A stretch of 64,000 nucleotides of DNA, from positions 606,995-670,994 of the forward strand of contig AP023053.1 in the NCBI GenBank assembly GCA_019703815.1. Reading direction: 5' to 3'. A program made the position numbers and the translations under genes. Of the stretch, positions 1-9,524 are shown in pieces (the stretch's first letter is position 1; each line of letters begins with the position of its first letter). Under the pieces are notes generated by a model, which was not told the origin of the DNA, did not search any database, and saw nothing but the letters and a program-made list of their open reading frames with translations. This stretch comes from Thaumasiovibrio occultus. GTDB lineage: Bacteria; Pseudomonadota; Gammaproteobacteria; Enterobacterales; Vibrionaceae.

Positions 1-2478
1 TCACGTAACGTGCGTGAAGTGCAGTTTAACTTGGTAACCAAAGGCCGTTTGGAGTCGGTTGAAGAGTTTGAAAACGTGGTGATCCGCGCAAACAACGACG
101 GCACCATGGTACGCGTGAAAGATGTGGCGACAGTGGAACTGGGCCAGCGTTACTACACCGCGAAAAGCTCGTTCAACGGTAAACCAGCCAGTATCGTTCT
201 GTTAACGCTACAGTCGGATGCGAACGCATTGGAGTCAGGTCAATTGGTGATGGATCGTTTGGGCCAGCTACAAGAGCTGATGCCTGAAGGGATGATGTAC
301 GACACCAGTTATGACACCACGACCTTCGTTTCTGAGTCTATTAAGAGTGTGGTTAAAACACTCATTGAGGCGATCATTCTGGTTATCGCGGTGACTTATC
401 TGTTCTTGGGTAATGTGCGCTCGACCTTGATCCCCGTTGTGGCGATCCCGGTATCGTTGATTGGTACTTTTGCCTTCATGTCGATGACCGGCTTTACCAT
501 CAACACCATTACCTTGTTCGGTTTGATCTTGGCGATTGGTATTGTGGTGGATGATGCGATCCTCGTGATTGAAAACGTTGATACCATCATGCACAAAGAG
601 CCGGATCTTACGCCGCGTCAAGCGACCTTGCGCGCGATGAAAGAAGTGACCGGCCCTATCATTACCTCGACCTTGGTACTGCTTGCGGTATTTATTCCGG
701 TCTCTTTGCTGCCGGGTATTACCGGGATCATGTACCGTCAGTTCGCGTTAACTATCTGTATCGCGGTATGTTTGTCATCCGTAAACGCATTAACGCTTTC
801 GCCAGCATTGTGTTCTTTGGTGCTAAAACGTGGCTCGCAAGACTCAGGTTGGTTTAAGAAATTCAACCGTGGCTTGGATGCGGTGACCAACAAATACGGT
901 GTGCTTGCCGGTCGTTTGGTACGCAAGTCCATCTCGATGATCATTATCTTCGTGATTGCCGCCGGTACTGCAGGTTGGTTTGCGAAAAACACCTCGACGG
1001 GTTTCGTACCACAGGAAGATAAAGGGATCTTGTTGGTTAACGTACAGCTGCCGGACTCGGCAACGTTGTCACGTACCAGTGAAGTGACCGAGCAACTGGC
1101 GCAAATGCTGCAGCAAGAGCCGGGCGTGATGAACATGACCATCGCAGACGGTTTTGCCTTTATGACAGGTGCCGCGCAGTCGAACGGTGCATCTATCTTC
1201 ATTAAGTTGAAAGATTGGGATGAGCGTTTGGCGATGGAAGGCGACAACAGTGCCGCAGCGATTTCGCGTCGTATCAATATGCGTGCGGCGATGGAGCTCC
1301 CTGAAGCGGCAGTGTTTGCTATGGGTCCTCCAGCGGTGCCGGGTATGGGTGCAACATCGGGCTTTACGTTCGTGCTTGAAGACACCATGGGCCGTTCACG
1401 CTCAGATCTGGCCGATCGCGCTAACGAGCTGATCCAAAAGGCGATGCAGCAACCTGAAATTGCCTCAGCGTTTACCACGTTCCGTGCCAATGTGCCGCAC
1501 TACTACCTCGATATTGATCGCGAGAAAGCCAAGCAGCTTGGCGTGCCGCTATCTGAAGTTTTCGGTACGCTCGCGGCCAACTTGGGTGGTCAGTACATTA
1601 ACGACTTCTCCATGTTTGGTAAGAGCTTCCAAGTTACGCTGCAAGCGGAAGAGAATGCTCGTGGGAGCATTGAAGATCTGCAACGTTTCCACGTGCGCTC
1701 TACGTCGGGTGAGATGATCCCGCTAAGTACTTTGGTAAGCGTCGATCAGGTATTTGAGCCAGATGTTGCATGGCGTTACAACATGTACCGTTCAGTGCAG
1801 ATCAACGGTATGGCCGCGCCGGGTTATTCATCAGGTGATGCGATTGCCGCGATGGAGCGTGTTGCTGCAGAAGATCCGGTTTACGGTTACCAATACGAGT
1901 GGACAGGTCTTGCTTATCAAGAGAAGTTGGCGGGTAACCAAGCGATTATCGCGTTTGCGTTGGCGCTAGTGTTCATCTACTTGTTCTTGGTTGCACAATA
2001 TGAAAGCTGGGCGATCCCACTGGCGATCATCTTGGTTGTGCCATTGGCAACCTTGGGCTCATTTGTTGCGCTCAACCTTGCCGGTACGGAACTCAACTTG
2101 TACGCCCAAATCGGTTTGGTGATCTTGATTGCGATTGCAGCGAAGAACGCCATCTTGATTGTGGAGTTTGCTAAGTTCGAGCGAGAAGAGAAAGAGTGTA
2201 GTATCGAAGATGCGGCGGTGCGTGGTGGTAAACTACGTTTCCGTGCGGTAAACATGACCTCTTGGTCGTTTATCTTGGGTATTGTGCCACTGATCTTCGC
2301 GTCGGGCGCGGGTAGTGTGAGCCAGAACTCGCTGGGTGTGTCACTCACTGGTGGTCTGTTGTTCGTACTGATGGTTGGTACCATCTTGATCCCTGGCTTC
2401 TTCGCCATGGTTCAACGTATGCGTGAGCGCTACCACGGTGGGTCGACCAAGCTTGAAGTGATCAATGACGACGAGTAA
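1..2478 (+). CDS. RND (HAE1/AcrB-type) multidrug efflux permease, 5' end missing
   Basis: Proton-driven inner-membrane pump subunit that would export drugs or other amphiphiles through a periplasmic adaptor and an outer membrane channel. The frame is open from base 1, so the start lies outside the window; about 825 codons are present of the usual 1030-1050. Visible family marks: the TM4 pair of aspartates in [14 protein letters not shown], the TM10 lysine in [15 protein letters not shown], and two large periplasmic loops. The missing part is TM1 and the first porter subdomain. The adaptor gene is expected just upstream. A strong terminator follows at 2498-2530. The substrate cannot be told from sequence. 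Family assignment is firm; which Vibrio Vex/Vme pump it matches is not resolved. Confidence 0.95.
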   Translation, partial: SRNVREVQFNLVTKGRLESVEEFENVVIRANNDGTMVRVKDVATVELGQRYYTAKSSFNGKPASIVLLTLQSDANALESGQLVMDRLGQLQELMPEGMMYDTSYDTTTFVSESIKSVVKTLIEAIILVIAVTYLFLGNVRSTLIPVVAIPVSLIGTFAFMSMTGFTINTITLFGLILAIGIVVDDAILVIENVDTIMHKEPDLTPRQATLRAMKEVTGPIITSTLVLLAVFIPVSLLPGITGIMYRQFALTICIAVCLSSVNALTLSPALCSLVLKRGSQDSGWFKKFNRGLDAVTNKYGVLAGRLVRKSISMIIIFVIAAGTAGWFAKNTSTGFVPQEDKGILLVNVQLPDSATLSRTSEVTEQLAQMLQQEPGVMNMTIADGFAFMTGAAQSNGASIFIKLKDWDERLAMEGDNSAAAISRRINMRAAMELPEAAVFAMGPPAVPGMGATSGFTFVLEDTMGRSRSDLADRANELIQKAMQQPEIASAFTTFRANVPHYYLDIDREKAKQLGVPLSEVFGTLAANLGGQYINDFSMFGKSFQVTLQAEENARGSIEDLQRFHVRSTSGEMIPLSTLVSVDQVFEPDVAWRYNMYRSVQINGMAAPGYSSGDAIAAMERVAAEDPVYGYQYEWTGLAYQEKLAGNQAIIAFALALVFIYLFLVAQYESWAIPLAIILVVPLATLGSFVALNLAGTELNLYAQIGLVILIAIAAKNAILIVEFAKFEREEKECSIEDAAVRGGKLRFRAVNMTSWSFILGIVPLIFASGAGSVSQNSLGVSLTGGLLFVLMVGTILIPGFFAMVQRMRERYHGGSTKLEVINDDE

Positions 2479-2497
2479 TCGTACCGTCAACTAATAC

Positions 2498-2530
2498 AAG
2501 AAAAGCCGCTTAATGCGGCTTTTCTTTTTG
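2498..2530. terminator. Intrinsic terminator between convergent RND and LpxR-like genes
   Basis: Perfect 12-bp stem (AAGAAAAGCCGC / GCGGCTTTTCTT) with a 5-nt loop, followed by TTTTT. The A-rich left arm lets it work in both directions, serving the RND gene on + and the LpxR-like gene on -. Confidence 0.9.
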
Positions 2531-2588
2531 GTGGCTGCGCTGAAGCGAGTCGCCTACTGCAAGTTAATTTAATGCCTGAGGCCTCGGG

Positions 2589-3557
2589 CTAGTAGCGATA
2601 AAACACCGACATTGAACCGTGGCCATAGATCTCGCTGTTGTCTTGCTGGTAATCTTTCGCTTGCGCGACCAGGGCAAAAGACGCGCCCCAGTTTTTCTTG
2701 TAATAGACCATGCCGCTATAGACGGACCACTGTTCACGCTGCACATCAAAATGGTGATCCGGTCCGGCTTTGTCGCCGCTAATGGTGACATCATCAAAAC
2801 GATAGCGTCCTTCGCCACCAACAAAGCCAAACCAACCTTGCTCATTGAGCGTTAGCATCGCTGAGTCAACATACATGCCGTTATTCAGCGTTACGCTGCC
2901 TTGCGTATTTTCAAGCCCTCGACCAAAGCGCAACACTGCGCCAGCGCCCACCTCAGGGCGGAAATTGCCTGCGCCTATGCGCCCATTCCAGCTAAGATCG
3001 AAAGCGTTGCCGCTTTCAAGCTGTGTTGTGAGTAACGTACGGTAGTGCTCGTAATTAAGTTGAATGAGCAACTGATCATCAATTTGATAATCCCAACCAT
3101 TCGGTGTTTCTGAGCCAATAATATCATGCAGCCAAGTTTGGCCATGCTCGGCCATTGCTGCCGGGCCAATCACGCCAACGGCGAGCTGTAGTTTGTCAGC
3201 ACGACCTGCACTCAATTGATGGATCTCAGAAGTAACAAACAGGGTGCCGGCATACGGCCTGTCATCGACCAGCGGCACAGTGGCTTCGATATCTGATGGT
3301 GTCCACATTCGCTGGCTCAGCATCACCGACCAACCTTGGTAGCCATCGGAGCCTAACCACGAGGTGATTTGACTAAGAAAAGGGGTGTGATCGAACTGGT
3401 TCGCATTGAGATCAGAGCTGTATTTGGCAAACATCCCTGCTGAGTAGTTCTTATCGGTGCCCATTAACCCATCATTGTCATGGGAGAGAGTGATAGTTGC
3501 AGCGCTGACGGGCAAAGCGACAAGTGATGACAGCAGGGGAATATAGGTGTACTTCAT
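2589..3557 (-). CDS. Lipid A deacylase LpxR family outer membrane protein
   Basis: Predicted outer membrane beta-barrel of 322 aa. The N-terminus MKYTYIPLLSSLVALPVSAA is a clean signal peptide cut after SAA. The mature start TITLSHDNDGLMGTDKNYSAG matches the conserved N-terminal Asn/Asp block of the LpxR (DUF2219) family, which removes the 3'-acyloxyacyl chain from lipid A. The chain ends in FYRY, with the aromatic C-terminal residue typical of barrel proteins. I chose the ATG at 3557 because AGAG lies upstream and the signal peptide begins there; a seven-codon longer reading is possible but has no signal-like sequence. Single gene, convergent with the RND gene. Enzymatic activity is inferred from family only. 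Confidence 0.8.
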   Translation of the reverse strand: MKYTYIPLLSSLVALPVSAATITLSHDNDGLMGTDKNYSAGMFAKYSSDLNANQFDHTPFLSQITSWLGSDGYQGWSVMLSQRMWTPSDIEATVPLVDDRPYAGTLFVTSEIHQLSAGRADKLQLAVGVIGPAAMAEHGQTWLHDIIGSETPNGWDYQIDDQLLIQLNYEHYRTLLTTQLESGNAFDLSWNGRIGAGNFRPEVGAGAVLRFGRGLENTQGSVTLNNGMYVDSAMLTLNEQGWFGFVGGEGRYRFDDVTISGDKAGPDHHFDVQREQWSVYSGMVYYKKNWGASFALVAQAKDYQQDNSEIYGHGSMSVFYRY

Positions 3558-3707
3558 GTTCCATCTCTTTTCGACCAACGGCTTGAACTGATGATTTAAC
3601 CCAAGTTCAAAATTGCTACCACGTTAACGTAAAAAACACGAAGAACCAATGTGATAGTGCTATTTTTGCAGTATGTTATTGGGAAACGTGAACGAAGGAT
3701 ATGAAGA

Positions 3708-4565
3708 ATGTCGACAAACATGACATCGACAGGCGTGGTCAATACTGATTGGCTAAAAAGCAATCTGTCACGGCCTGACGTCAAGGTATTGGATGCCTCT
3801 TGGTTTATGCCAGGGAGTGAGCGTGATCCGTTAAGTGAGTTTATTCAAACGCGCATCCCCGGTGCGCAGTTTTTCGATTTTGACCAAAAGATCAAGAATG
3901 CGTCATCACCGCTGCCGCATATGTTACCGAGCGAGACGCTATTTTCGCAGGCAGTCAGCGCAATGGGGATCACAAATGACGATGAGATTGTGGTTTATGA
4001 CAGCCAAGGCGTGTTCTCCTCACCACGAGTCTGGTGGATGTTTAAAGCAATGGGGCATACCCGTGTTGCTATTTTAAATGGCGGCTTACCGGCTTGGTTG
4101 AAAGAAAACGGTGATGTTGAAACCGGCGAGCCGTTAACTGTTACGCCAAACAACTACCAAGCAGTGTTCCAGCCGCAGTGGGTAGTCGATGCGGCGCAAG
4201 TCAATGAGTTACGCCAAGACGATGAGGCGGTTGTGTTAGATGCGCGCTCGTCTGCTCGATTTTTTGGTCAAGCGTCAGAGCCGCGTCCAGAAGTGCGCAG
4301 CGGCCATATGCCGGGTTCACGAAACTTGCCTTTTGGTCAGCTCGTGAAAAACGGCGCGATGTTAGCACCGGAAAAACTCGCGACCCGTTTTGCCGCGTTT
4401 GCCGATAACGAGCAACAATTAGTGATGAGTTGTGGCTCAGGGATCACGGCATGCATTTTGGCATTAGGGGCGTATCAGGCTGGATATCGCAAATTGGCGG
4501 TATACGATGGCTCTTGGACCGAGTGGGGCGGCGATTCACTTTGGCCGGTGGTGACGCAGTCGTAA
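3708..4565 (+). CDS. sseA: 3-mercaptopyruvate sulfurtransferase
   Basis: Cytoplasmic two-domain rhodanese of 285 aa that moves sulfur from 3-mercaptopyruvate to thiol acceptors or cyanide. The N-terminal inactive rhodanese domain covers about residues 1-140 and the catalytic one about 160-280. The active loop reads SCGSGITAC, the CGSG[VI]T signature of mercaptopyruvate (not thiosulfate) sulfurtransferases. Two ATGs lie close together (3708 and a few codons on); the first has AAGGA upstream (3693-3698). Monocistronic, with a bidirectional terminator behind it. Together with the CoADR-rhodanese at 38 kb it points to active sulfane-sulfur metabolism. Confidence 0.93.
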   Translation: MSTNMTSTGVVNTDWLKSNLSRPDVKVLDASWFMPGSERDPLSEFIQTRIPGAQFFDFDQKIKNASSPLPHMLPSETLFSQAVSAMGITNDDEIVVYDSQGVFSSPRVWWMFKAMGHTRVAILNGGLPAWLKENGDVETGEPLTVTPNNYQAVFQPQWVVDAAQVNELRQDDEAVVLDARSSARFFGQASEPRPEVRSGHMPGSRNLPFGQLVKNGAMLAPEKLATRFAAFADNEQQLVMSCGSGITACILALGAYQAGYRKLAVYDGSWTEWGGDSLWPVVTQS

Positions 4566-4642
4566 CCTGTTTCCAATCTGGCGGATGACGGACGCAGCGC
4601 TGTTGTTTAAGTGTCACTTAAAGGCACAGCATAAACGCTAAT

Positions 4643-4668
4643 AAAGCGGCTACCACAGCCGCTTTTCC
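4643..4668. terminator. Bidirectional terminator between sseA and pstS-like gene
   Basis: Nine-bp stem AAAGCGGCT / AGCCGCTTT with loop ACCAC and a short T-run on +; A residues on the other side give the T-run on -. Confidence 0.8.
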
Positions 4669-4709
4669 TTACATGTATGGCTTCTTAAATTATTAAGCCT
4701 GAACCGTAT

Positions 4710-5534
4710 TTATTCGTCGACAGGCAGATAACCAAACTCAGCAACGATTTGTTGGCCTTGAGCAGACAGTACGAAGTTAATGAAGGCTTGTTCGTTATCG
4801 TCAAGGCTACCACCTTGATACATGAGTAAAAACGGACGGTTAAGCTCGTACTCGCCGCTCAGCGCGTTATCGCCGGTTGCGGCAACACCGTTGACGGTCA
4901 GTGCTTTTATTGAATCATCAACACTACCGAGTGACGCATACCCTATGGCTTGGCGATTATGATTGACCAAGGTTTTCACCATACTGTTGGCGTTGGCCAC
5001 TAAGACTTGCTCGTGGATCCCAGAAACTGTTTCGCCATTGACGTTGCGTAGCAAATCCATCGCGGCTTCAAATGAATAGCGCGTACCAGAGGCATTTTCT
5101 CGGCTCACCACCGCCATGCGTGAATCTTCACCGCCCAATTGCTGCCAGTTAGTTAATTTGTGTTGGTAGATCTCATTGAGTTGGGCAGAAGAGATAGCGC
5201 TCACCGGATTGTCAGGATGAACGACAATCGCAATGGCATCTTTGGCAATCTCAACGGTGTGCAAATCCGGTTGGATCTCTTCTTCGAGCAGATAGCGCGA
5301 GCTCATTCCCAGATCGGTTGCGCCATTTCTGACGGCATTGATACCGGCAGACGAACTAGTACCATGCACTTCGACAACTACTGTGTCTTGCTGTTGGTTG
5401 TACACTTCCGCTAGCACTTCAATCACACGGCTTACCGAGGTAGAGCCGGAAATGGAAACAGTCTCGGTTGCCGCGTAACTCGAGGTATGACTTAACGCAA
5501 AAAGGGCAGTTACAACAGCGGTCTTCTTTAACAT
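4710..5534 (-). CDS. pstS: Periplasmic phosphate-binding protein of PstS family
   Basis: Solute-binding protein of 274 aa that would deliver phosphate to a PstCAB ABC transporter. Signal peptide MLKKTAVVTALFALSHTSSYAA; the mature chain opens with TVSISGSTSVSRVIEVLAEVY, the Gly-Ser-Thr-Ser phosphate loop of the family, and includes SRENASGTRYSFE, another ligand-binding stretch. Two ATGs are adjacent (5537 and 5534); GGAG sits six bases before the second, so I use 5534. No pstC/A/B genes are next to it; this is the free-standing PstS type common in Vibrionaceae. I could not recognise a convincing Pho box upstream. The upstream 600 nt are shared with the divergent nrdD promoter. Confidence 0.88.
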   Translation of the reverse strand: MLKKTAVVTALFALSHTSSYAATETVSISGSTSVSRVIEVLAEVYNQQQDTVVVEVHGTSSSAGINAVRNGATDLGMSSRYLLEEEIQPDLHTVEIAKDAIAIVVHPDNPVSAISSAQLNEIYQHKLTNWQQLGGEDSRMAVVSRENASGTRYSFEAAMDLLRNVNGETVSGIHEQVLVANANSMVKTLVNHNRQAIGYASLGSVDDSIKALTVNGVAATGDNALSGEYELNRPFLLMYQGGSLDDNEQAFINFVLSAQGQQIVAEFGYLPVDE

Positions 5535-5863
5535 CATGATCTCCAAATAGAAAGGCGATAGCAACGCTCTGTAATAGGGCATCGCTATGCTATGACGCTA
5601 AAGTTGCAAATATATGTCTCTGCACGAAGCTCGTTTACTGTGTGTTGAAAGTCTATTGCGTGTTAAGCCGCTTTACGTTGAGTGACGATAAACAGGAGGT
5701 GGCGCTTAAAAGGAATTTAGTCGTCACTAGGTGTTACCATAAAAGAATCAGTAAAAACGAGTTTGTAATTTACTGATGAAGATCTCATAAAAGATCCTTG
5801 GATTTGATGCTGAGTTAACAGAATTACATCGCGCTATCACCATAGAATCTTGCCCCGAAAGTC

Positions 5864-5881
5864 AACACAAAAAAGTGTGTT
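5864..5881. promoter_or_regulatory. Inverted repeat upstream of the nrdD promoter
   Basis: AACACA-N6-TGTGTT, perfect six-bp arms, 18 bp before a TTGACA hexamer. Could be an operator; no known protein is assigned. Confidence 0.35.
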
Positions 5882-5898
5882 AACGGCGGATGTTTCGC

Positions 5899-5928
5899 TT
5901 GACATTTTTTCTGTCAATTTCATGTAAA
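5899..5928 (+). promoter_or_regulatory. Candidate sigma-70 promoter for nrdD
   Basis: Perfect -35 TTGACA at 5899-5904 and a weak -10 TGTAAA at 5923-5928 with 18-bp spacing. It lies upstream of the FNR-like and NrdR-like sites, so another start further down is possible. Confidence 0.4.
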
Positions 5929-5988
5929 AAAGTACTCCGTCACACATTTGTACATATCGTTCGCTTGCTGAACTATCTTGCCGAAAGA

Positions 5989-6002
5989 CTGATTTAGATC
6001 AA
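5989..6002. promoter_or_regulatory. FNR-like box upstream of nrdD
   Basis: CTGAT-TTAG-ATCAA, nine of ten matches to TTGAT-N4-ATCAA, 137 bp before the nrdD start. FNR activation of nrdDG is known in Escherichia coli, and an fnr gene is present at 59 kb. Confidence 0.7.
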
Positions 6003-6030
6003 TGTTTCTATTGCTGAATTCTCGCTTAAT

Positions 6031-6077
6031 ACACCACATATTGTAGTCGTTTAGCTGTTCACCCCTACATTTAGTGG
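6031..6077. promoter_or_regulatory. Tandem NrdR-like boxes upstream of nrdD
   Basis: Box 1 at 6031-6046 (ACACCACATATTGTAG) and box 2 at 6062-6077 (CCCCTACATTTAGTGG) match the NrdR consensus acaCwAtATaTwGtgt at 12 and 11 of 16 positions, including nearly all core bases. They start exactly 31 bp apart with a 15-bp gap, the three-helical-turn spacing known for NrdR pairs. NrdR is the ATP/dATP-responsive repressor of ribonucleotide reductase genes; its own gene is not in this window. Confidence 0.75.
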
Positions 6078-6138
6078 TGTCCTCTTTCTTGTTTAGTGAT
6101 ACAGTAGCGGCGTCATCATAATAACTAAGGAGCCTTCT

Positions 6139-8259
6139 GTGAAACCGGTAATCATCAAACGTGATGGTGGTCGAGTGCCTTTCGATGTCACTCGAATTCA
6201 ACAAGCAGTGCTAGCGGCAGCGGAGTCTGTCGAAGCTATCGAAAGTAACTATGCATTGGATATTGCGCACACTGCGTTGGCCCAGTTTGCTGATCAGCCG
6301 GAAGTCGAGATCCATCAGATCCAAGACGTTGTTGAAAACCTGCTTATGTCCGGTCCGCATAAAGAAGTGGCGCGTGCTTACATCGAGTATCGCCATGACC
6401 GTGACACAATCCGTGAGAAAAAAAGTAAGCTCAACACTGATATTCGCGGACTTATCGAGCAAAGCAACGCAGCGATTCTGAACGAGAACGCAAACAAAGA
6501 CAGTAAGGTGATCCCAACCCAGCGTGATTTGCTGGCAGGTATCGTAGCGAAACACTACGCGACCAAACACATTTTGCCTCGTGACGTAGTACAAGCGCAC
6601 GATCGCGGCGAACTGCATTTCCACGACTTGGATTACAGCCCGTTCTTCCCAATGTTCAACTGTATGCTGGTGGATTTGGAGAACATGCTGACCCATGGTT
6701 TCAAAATGGGTAATGCGGAAATTGATACGCCAAAGTCTATTCAAACCGCAACCGCCGTGACCGCGCAGATCATCGCGCAAGTGGCGAGCCACATCTATGG
6801 CGGTACCACAATTAACCGTATCGATGAGATCTTGGCGCGCTACGTGACGTTTAGTTACGAAAAACACCTGATCGTAGCGAAAGAGTGGGGCATTGAAGAT
6901 GCAGAAGCTTTCGCCCACGCTCGCACTGAAAAAGAGTGTTACGACGCATTCCAATCACTGGAGTATGAAGTCAACACCCTGCATACCGCAAACGGTCAAA
7001 CCCCATTCGTCACTTTTGGTTTCGGCTTAGGCACAAGCTGGGAATCACGTTTGATCCAGCAATCTATCTTGAAAAACCGCATCGCCGGTTTGGGTAAAAA
7101 CCGTAAAACTGCGGTGTTCCCGAAATTGGTGTTTGCAATCAAAGATGGCCTAAACCACAAGCAAGACGATCCAAACTACGATATCAAACGTTTGGCGTTG
7201 GAATGTGCGTCGAAGCGTATGTACCCAGATATTTTGAACTACGACCAAGTGGTTGAAGTAACGGGTTCATTTAAGACTCCAATGGGTTGTCGTAGCTTCT
7301 TGTCTAAATACGAAGAGAACGGCCAAGAAATTCACGATGGTCGTAACAACATCGGCGTAGTGAGCTTGAACTTGCCACGTATCGCGATTGAAGCGAAAGG
7401 CAGTGAAGAAGCGTTCTACAAACTGCTGGATGATCGTTTGGCGATTGCACGTAAAGCGTTGGATACCCGAATCGAGCGTCTGCAAGGCGTGAAAGCACGT
7501 GTTGCCCCAATCCTGTATATGGAAGGTGCCTGTGGTGTGCGCTTGAAGGCTGACGACGATGTGTCTGAGATCTTCAAAAATGGCCGTGCGTCAATTTCTC
7601 TGGGCTATATCGGTCTGCATGAAGCGATTAACGCTATCTACGGAACGGAGAAACACGTTTACGATTGCGACACCTTGCGTGAAAAAGCGGTTGCGATTGT
7701 CCAGTACCTGCGCGATGCAACCGACAGCTGGAAGAAAGAGACCGGTTACGGCTTTAGCCTCTACAGCACCCCAAGTGAAAACTTGTGTAGCCGTTTTTGT
7801 AAGATTGATGCCAAAGCCTTTGGCGTGATCCCAGGGGTAACCGACAAAGGTTACTACACCAACAGCTTCCACTTGGATGTTGAGAAGCAGGTGAACCCGT
7901 ACGATAAAATCGATTTCGAAATGGCGTACCCGCCAATCGCTAACGGTGGCTTTATCTGTTACGGAGAATACCCAAACATCCAACATAACGTTGAAGCACT
8001 TGAGAACGTGTGGGATTACAGCTACACCCGCGTACCGTACTACGGCACCAATACGCCAATTGATGAGTGTTATGAGTGTGGTTTTACCGGTGAATTTGAA
8101 TGTACCAGTAAAGGTTTCACTTGCCCGGTATGTGGGAACCACGACTCTGAAAAAGTGTCGGTTACTCGTCGAGTTTGTGGTTATTTGGGCAGCCCAGATG
8201 CGCGTCCATTCAATGACGGTAAACAAGAAGAAGTAAAACGTCGCGTTAAGCACATGTAA
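6139..8259 (+). CDS. nrdD: Anaerobic ribonucleoside-triphosphate reductase (class III)
   Basis: Oxygen-sensitive glycyl radical enzyme of 706 aa that reduces NTPs to dNTPs. Domains: N-terminal ATP-cone (about residues 3-95, starting VIIKRDGGRVPFDVTRI), the central barrel, a zinc site made of DECYECG and CPVCG near the C-terminus, and the radical loop RRVCGYLGSPDARPF whose Gly carries the radical. Length fits the 712-aa E. coli enzyme. Start is GTG at 6139, set by TAAGGAG seven bases upstream. The promoter holds FNR-like and NrdR-like sites. A terminator stands between it and nrdG. Needed for DNA synthesis without oxygen. Confidence 0.98.
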   Translation: MKPVIIKRDGGRVPFDVTRIQQAVLAAAESVEAIESNYALDIAHTALAQFADQPEVEIHQIQDVVENLLMSGPHKEVARAYIEYRHDRDTIREKKSKLNTDIRGLIEQSNAAILNENANKDSKVIPTQRDLLAGIVAKHYATKHILPRDVVQAHDRGELHFHDLDYSPFFPMFNCMLVDLENMLTHGFKMGNAEIDTPKSIQTATAVTAQIIAQVASHIYGGTTINRIDEILARYVTFSYEKHLIVAKEWGIEDAEAFAHARTEKECYDAFQSLEYEVNTLHTANGQTPFVTFGFGLGTSWESRLIQQSILKNRIAGLGKNRKTAVFPKLVFAIKDGLNHKQDDPNYDIKRLALECASKRMYPDILNYDQVVEVTGSFKTPMGCRSFLSKYEENGQEIHDGRNNIGVVSLNLPRIAIEAKGSEEAFYKLLDDRLAIARKALDTRIERLQGVKARVAPILYMEGACGVRLKADDDVSEIFKNGRASISLGYIGLHEAINAIYGTEKHVYDCDTLREKAVAIVQYLRDATDSWKKETGYGFSLYSTPSENLCSRFCKIDAKAFGVIPGVTDKGYYTNSFHLDVEKQVNPYDKIDFEMAYPPIANGGFICYGEYPNIQHNVEALENVWDYSYTRVPYYGTNTPIDECYECGFTGEFECTSKGFTCPVCGNHDSEKVSVTRRVCGYLGSPDARPFNDGKQEEVKRRVKHM

Positions 8260-8329
8260 ATCGTCGACGATACGTGTTGGATCGCGTTTTATCGCGCTGA
8301 GTCAGTCAGATAGATGACTATCTCTAAAG

Positions 8330-8356
8330 AGCAGGCTATCTCGGCCTGCTTTTTTG
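8330..8356 (+). terminator. Intrinsic terminator between nrdD and nrdG
   Basis: Perfect seven-bp stem AGCAGGC / GCCTGCT, loop of 7, followed by TTTTTT. It lies 18 bp before the nrdG ATG and would cut nrdG transcription relative to nrdD. Confidence 0.8.
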
Positions 8357-8374
8357 TTGCAGAGGTTTTTGGCT

Positions 8375-8839
8375 ATGAATTTTCATAAATATTATCCGGT
8401 CGATGTGATTAACGGCCCGGGTACCCGCTGTTCCTTGTTCGTGTCTGGCTGCGAGCATGCGTGTCGTGGTTGTTATAATCAATCGACGTGGCGTTTGGAC
8501 TCGGGCTTGCCATTTACCCAAGCAGAAGAAGATCGCATTATTGCCGATCTCAATGACACGCGGATCAAACGTCGCGGTTTGTCGCTCTCTGGCGGTGATC
8601 CGTTGCACCCGCAAAACCTCTCTGCCGTGCTGCAACTGGTAAAACGCGTTGTCGCTGAATGTGACGGTAAAGATATCTGGCTGTGGTCGGGTTACCGCCT
8701 CGACGAAATGACCGATGCACAACGCGAGGTTCTTGCTTATGTTGATGTGCTGGTGGACGGTAAATTTGAGCAAGCGCTTAAAGGTGCCGATCTCATTTGG
8801 CGCGGAAGCAGCAACCAAACTATTCACTATCTGAAATGA
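8375..8839 (+). CDS. nrdG: Anaerobic ribonucleotide reductase activating enzyme
   Basis: Radical SAM protein of 154 aa that places the glycyl radical on NrdD. The cluster motif is CEHACRGC (Cx3Cx2C), followed by YNQSTW; the glycine-rich SAM stretch LSGGDPL follows. I use the ATG at 8375 (MNFHKYYPVDV, the family N-terminus) with AGAGG nine bases upstream; a seven-codon longer reading would start inside the terminator. Follows nrdD with 115 nt between, including a terminator, so expression probably depends on read-through or on a weak promoter in the gap. Confidence 0.96.
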   Translation: MNFHKYYPVDVINGPGTRCSLFVSGCEHACRGCYNQSTWRLDSGLPFTQAEEDRIIADLNDTRIKRRGLSLSGGDPLHPQNLSAVLQLVKRVVAECDGKDIWLWSGYRLDEMTDAQREVLAYVDVLVDGKFEQALKGADLIWRGSSNQTIHYLK

Positions 8840-8918
8840 TTTAATAATGTGGTGAGCTCCTCAAAGGGGAATCGACCACTATCGGAAGAACACTACAACC
8901 CAATGTAGAGTAATAGCA

Positions 8919-9524
8919 ATGGAAAACAATGCGCTGGCAACACTCAGTGAAGATCTGTTGTCAAACGACATCATGGCTAAACCGAGTGACGCTCGAGAAT
9001 ATCTACACAGCCATAATCGCTATATTCCTGTGTCATCAGATAACTATTTTGTCTGGGATATAGGGGAAGCCGATATTGATGCTCTGCCAGACATGATTGA
9101 TAAGGGAGACCGTGTTGTGTCTAAGGCGGTTATGGACGTGATCATGTCATGGGATCCTTATGGCGTAATCTTTGTGCCCGTGAAATTGAAGTCGAATGAC
9201 AGCTTGTCTGATTCGAGATACATCATGGCGGTGAACAATATTATTGACGTCATGGATGAAGAAAATAGTTTCGTATTCACCCGCGACAATTCACGCTACA
9301 ACTTGCCACCAGATATTGTCGTCAATGAGCTATACATCAGCGAAACTAAATATGCTCAGATTTGTGAGTCAAAAAAACACATCTTCCGTGTAAAAGGGGC
9401 AGACGGTACAATTTTCTTTTCGGCGCAAATGGCAAATACAGTTTGGGATGTCGCGGTGTCGGAAGGGTTGCAAGGGATGGTGATGCAACCTTTCGATTTT
9501 AATGAAGAGGCGCCGGGATTTTAG
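8919..9524 (+). CDS. Imm11-like (MXAN_0049/DUF1629 type) immunity protein
   Basis: Predicted cytoplasmic protein of 201 aa with no signal peptide. Residues about 45-90 (YFVWDIGEADIDALPDMI, then GDRVVSKAVMDVI and YGVIFVPVKL) follow the pattern of the Imm11 family: a conserved tryptophan, a [LV]VS block, then VxFxPVxL. The later stretch IFRVKGADGTIFFSAQM also fits. Imm11 proteins protect against polymorphic toxins of contact-dependent systems. No toxin or secretion gene is nearby; the next gene starts on the base after this stop codon, so the two form one unit. Family call is by remembered pattern, function is inference. Confidence 0.6.
   Translation: MENNALATLSEDLLSNDIMAKPSDAREYLHSHNRYIPVSSDNYFVWDIGEADIDALPDMIDKGDRVVSKAVMDVIMSWDPYGVIFVPVKLKSNDSLSDSRYIMAVNNIIDVMDEENSFVFTRDNSRYNLPPDIVVNELYISETKYAQICESKKHIFRVKGADGTIFFSAQMANTVWDVAVSEGLQGMVMQPFDFNEEAPGF

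Noticed and set aside
738-1490. Long open frame on the minus strand inside the RND gene
   Set aside because: Shadow of the coding strand; no SD or known protein.
5535-5700. Pho box for pstS
   Set aside because: No clear pair of CTGTCAT-like halves at 11-bp spacing on either strand.
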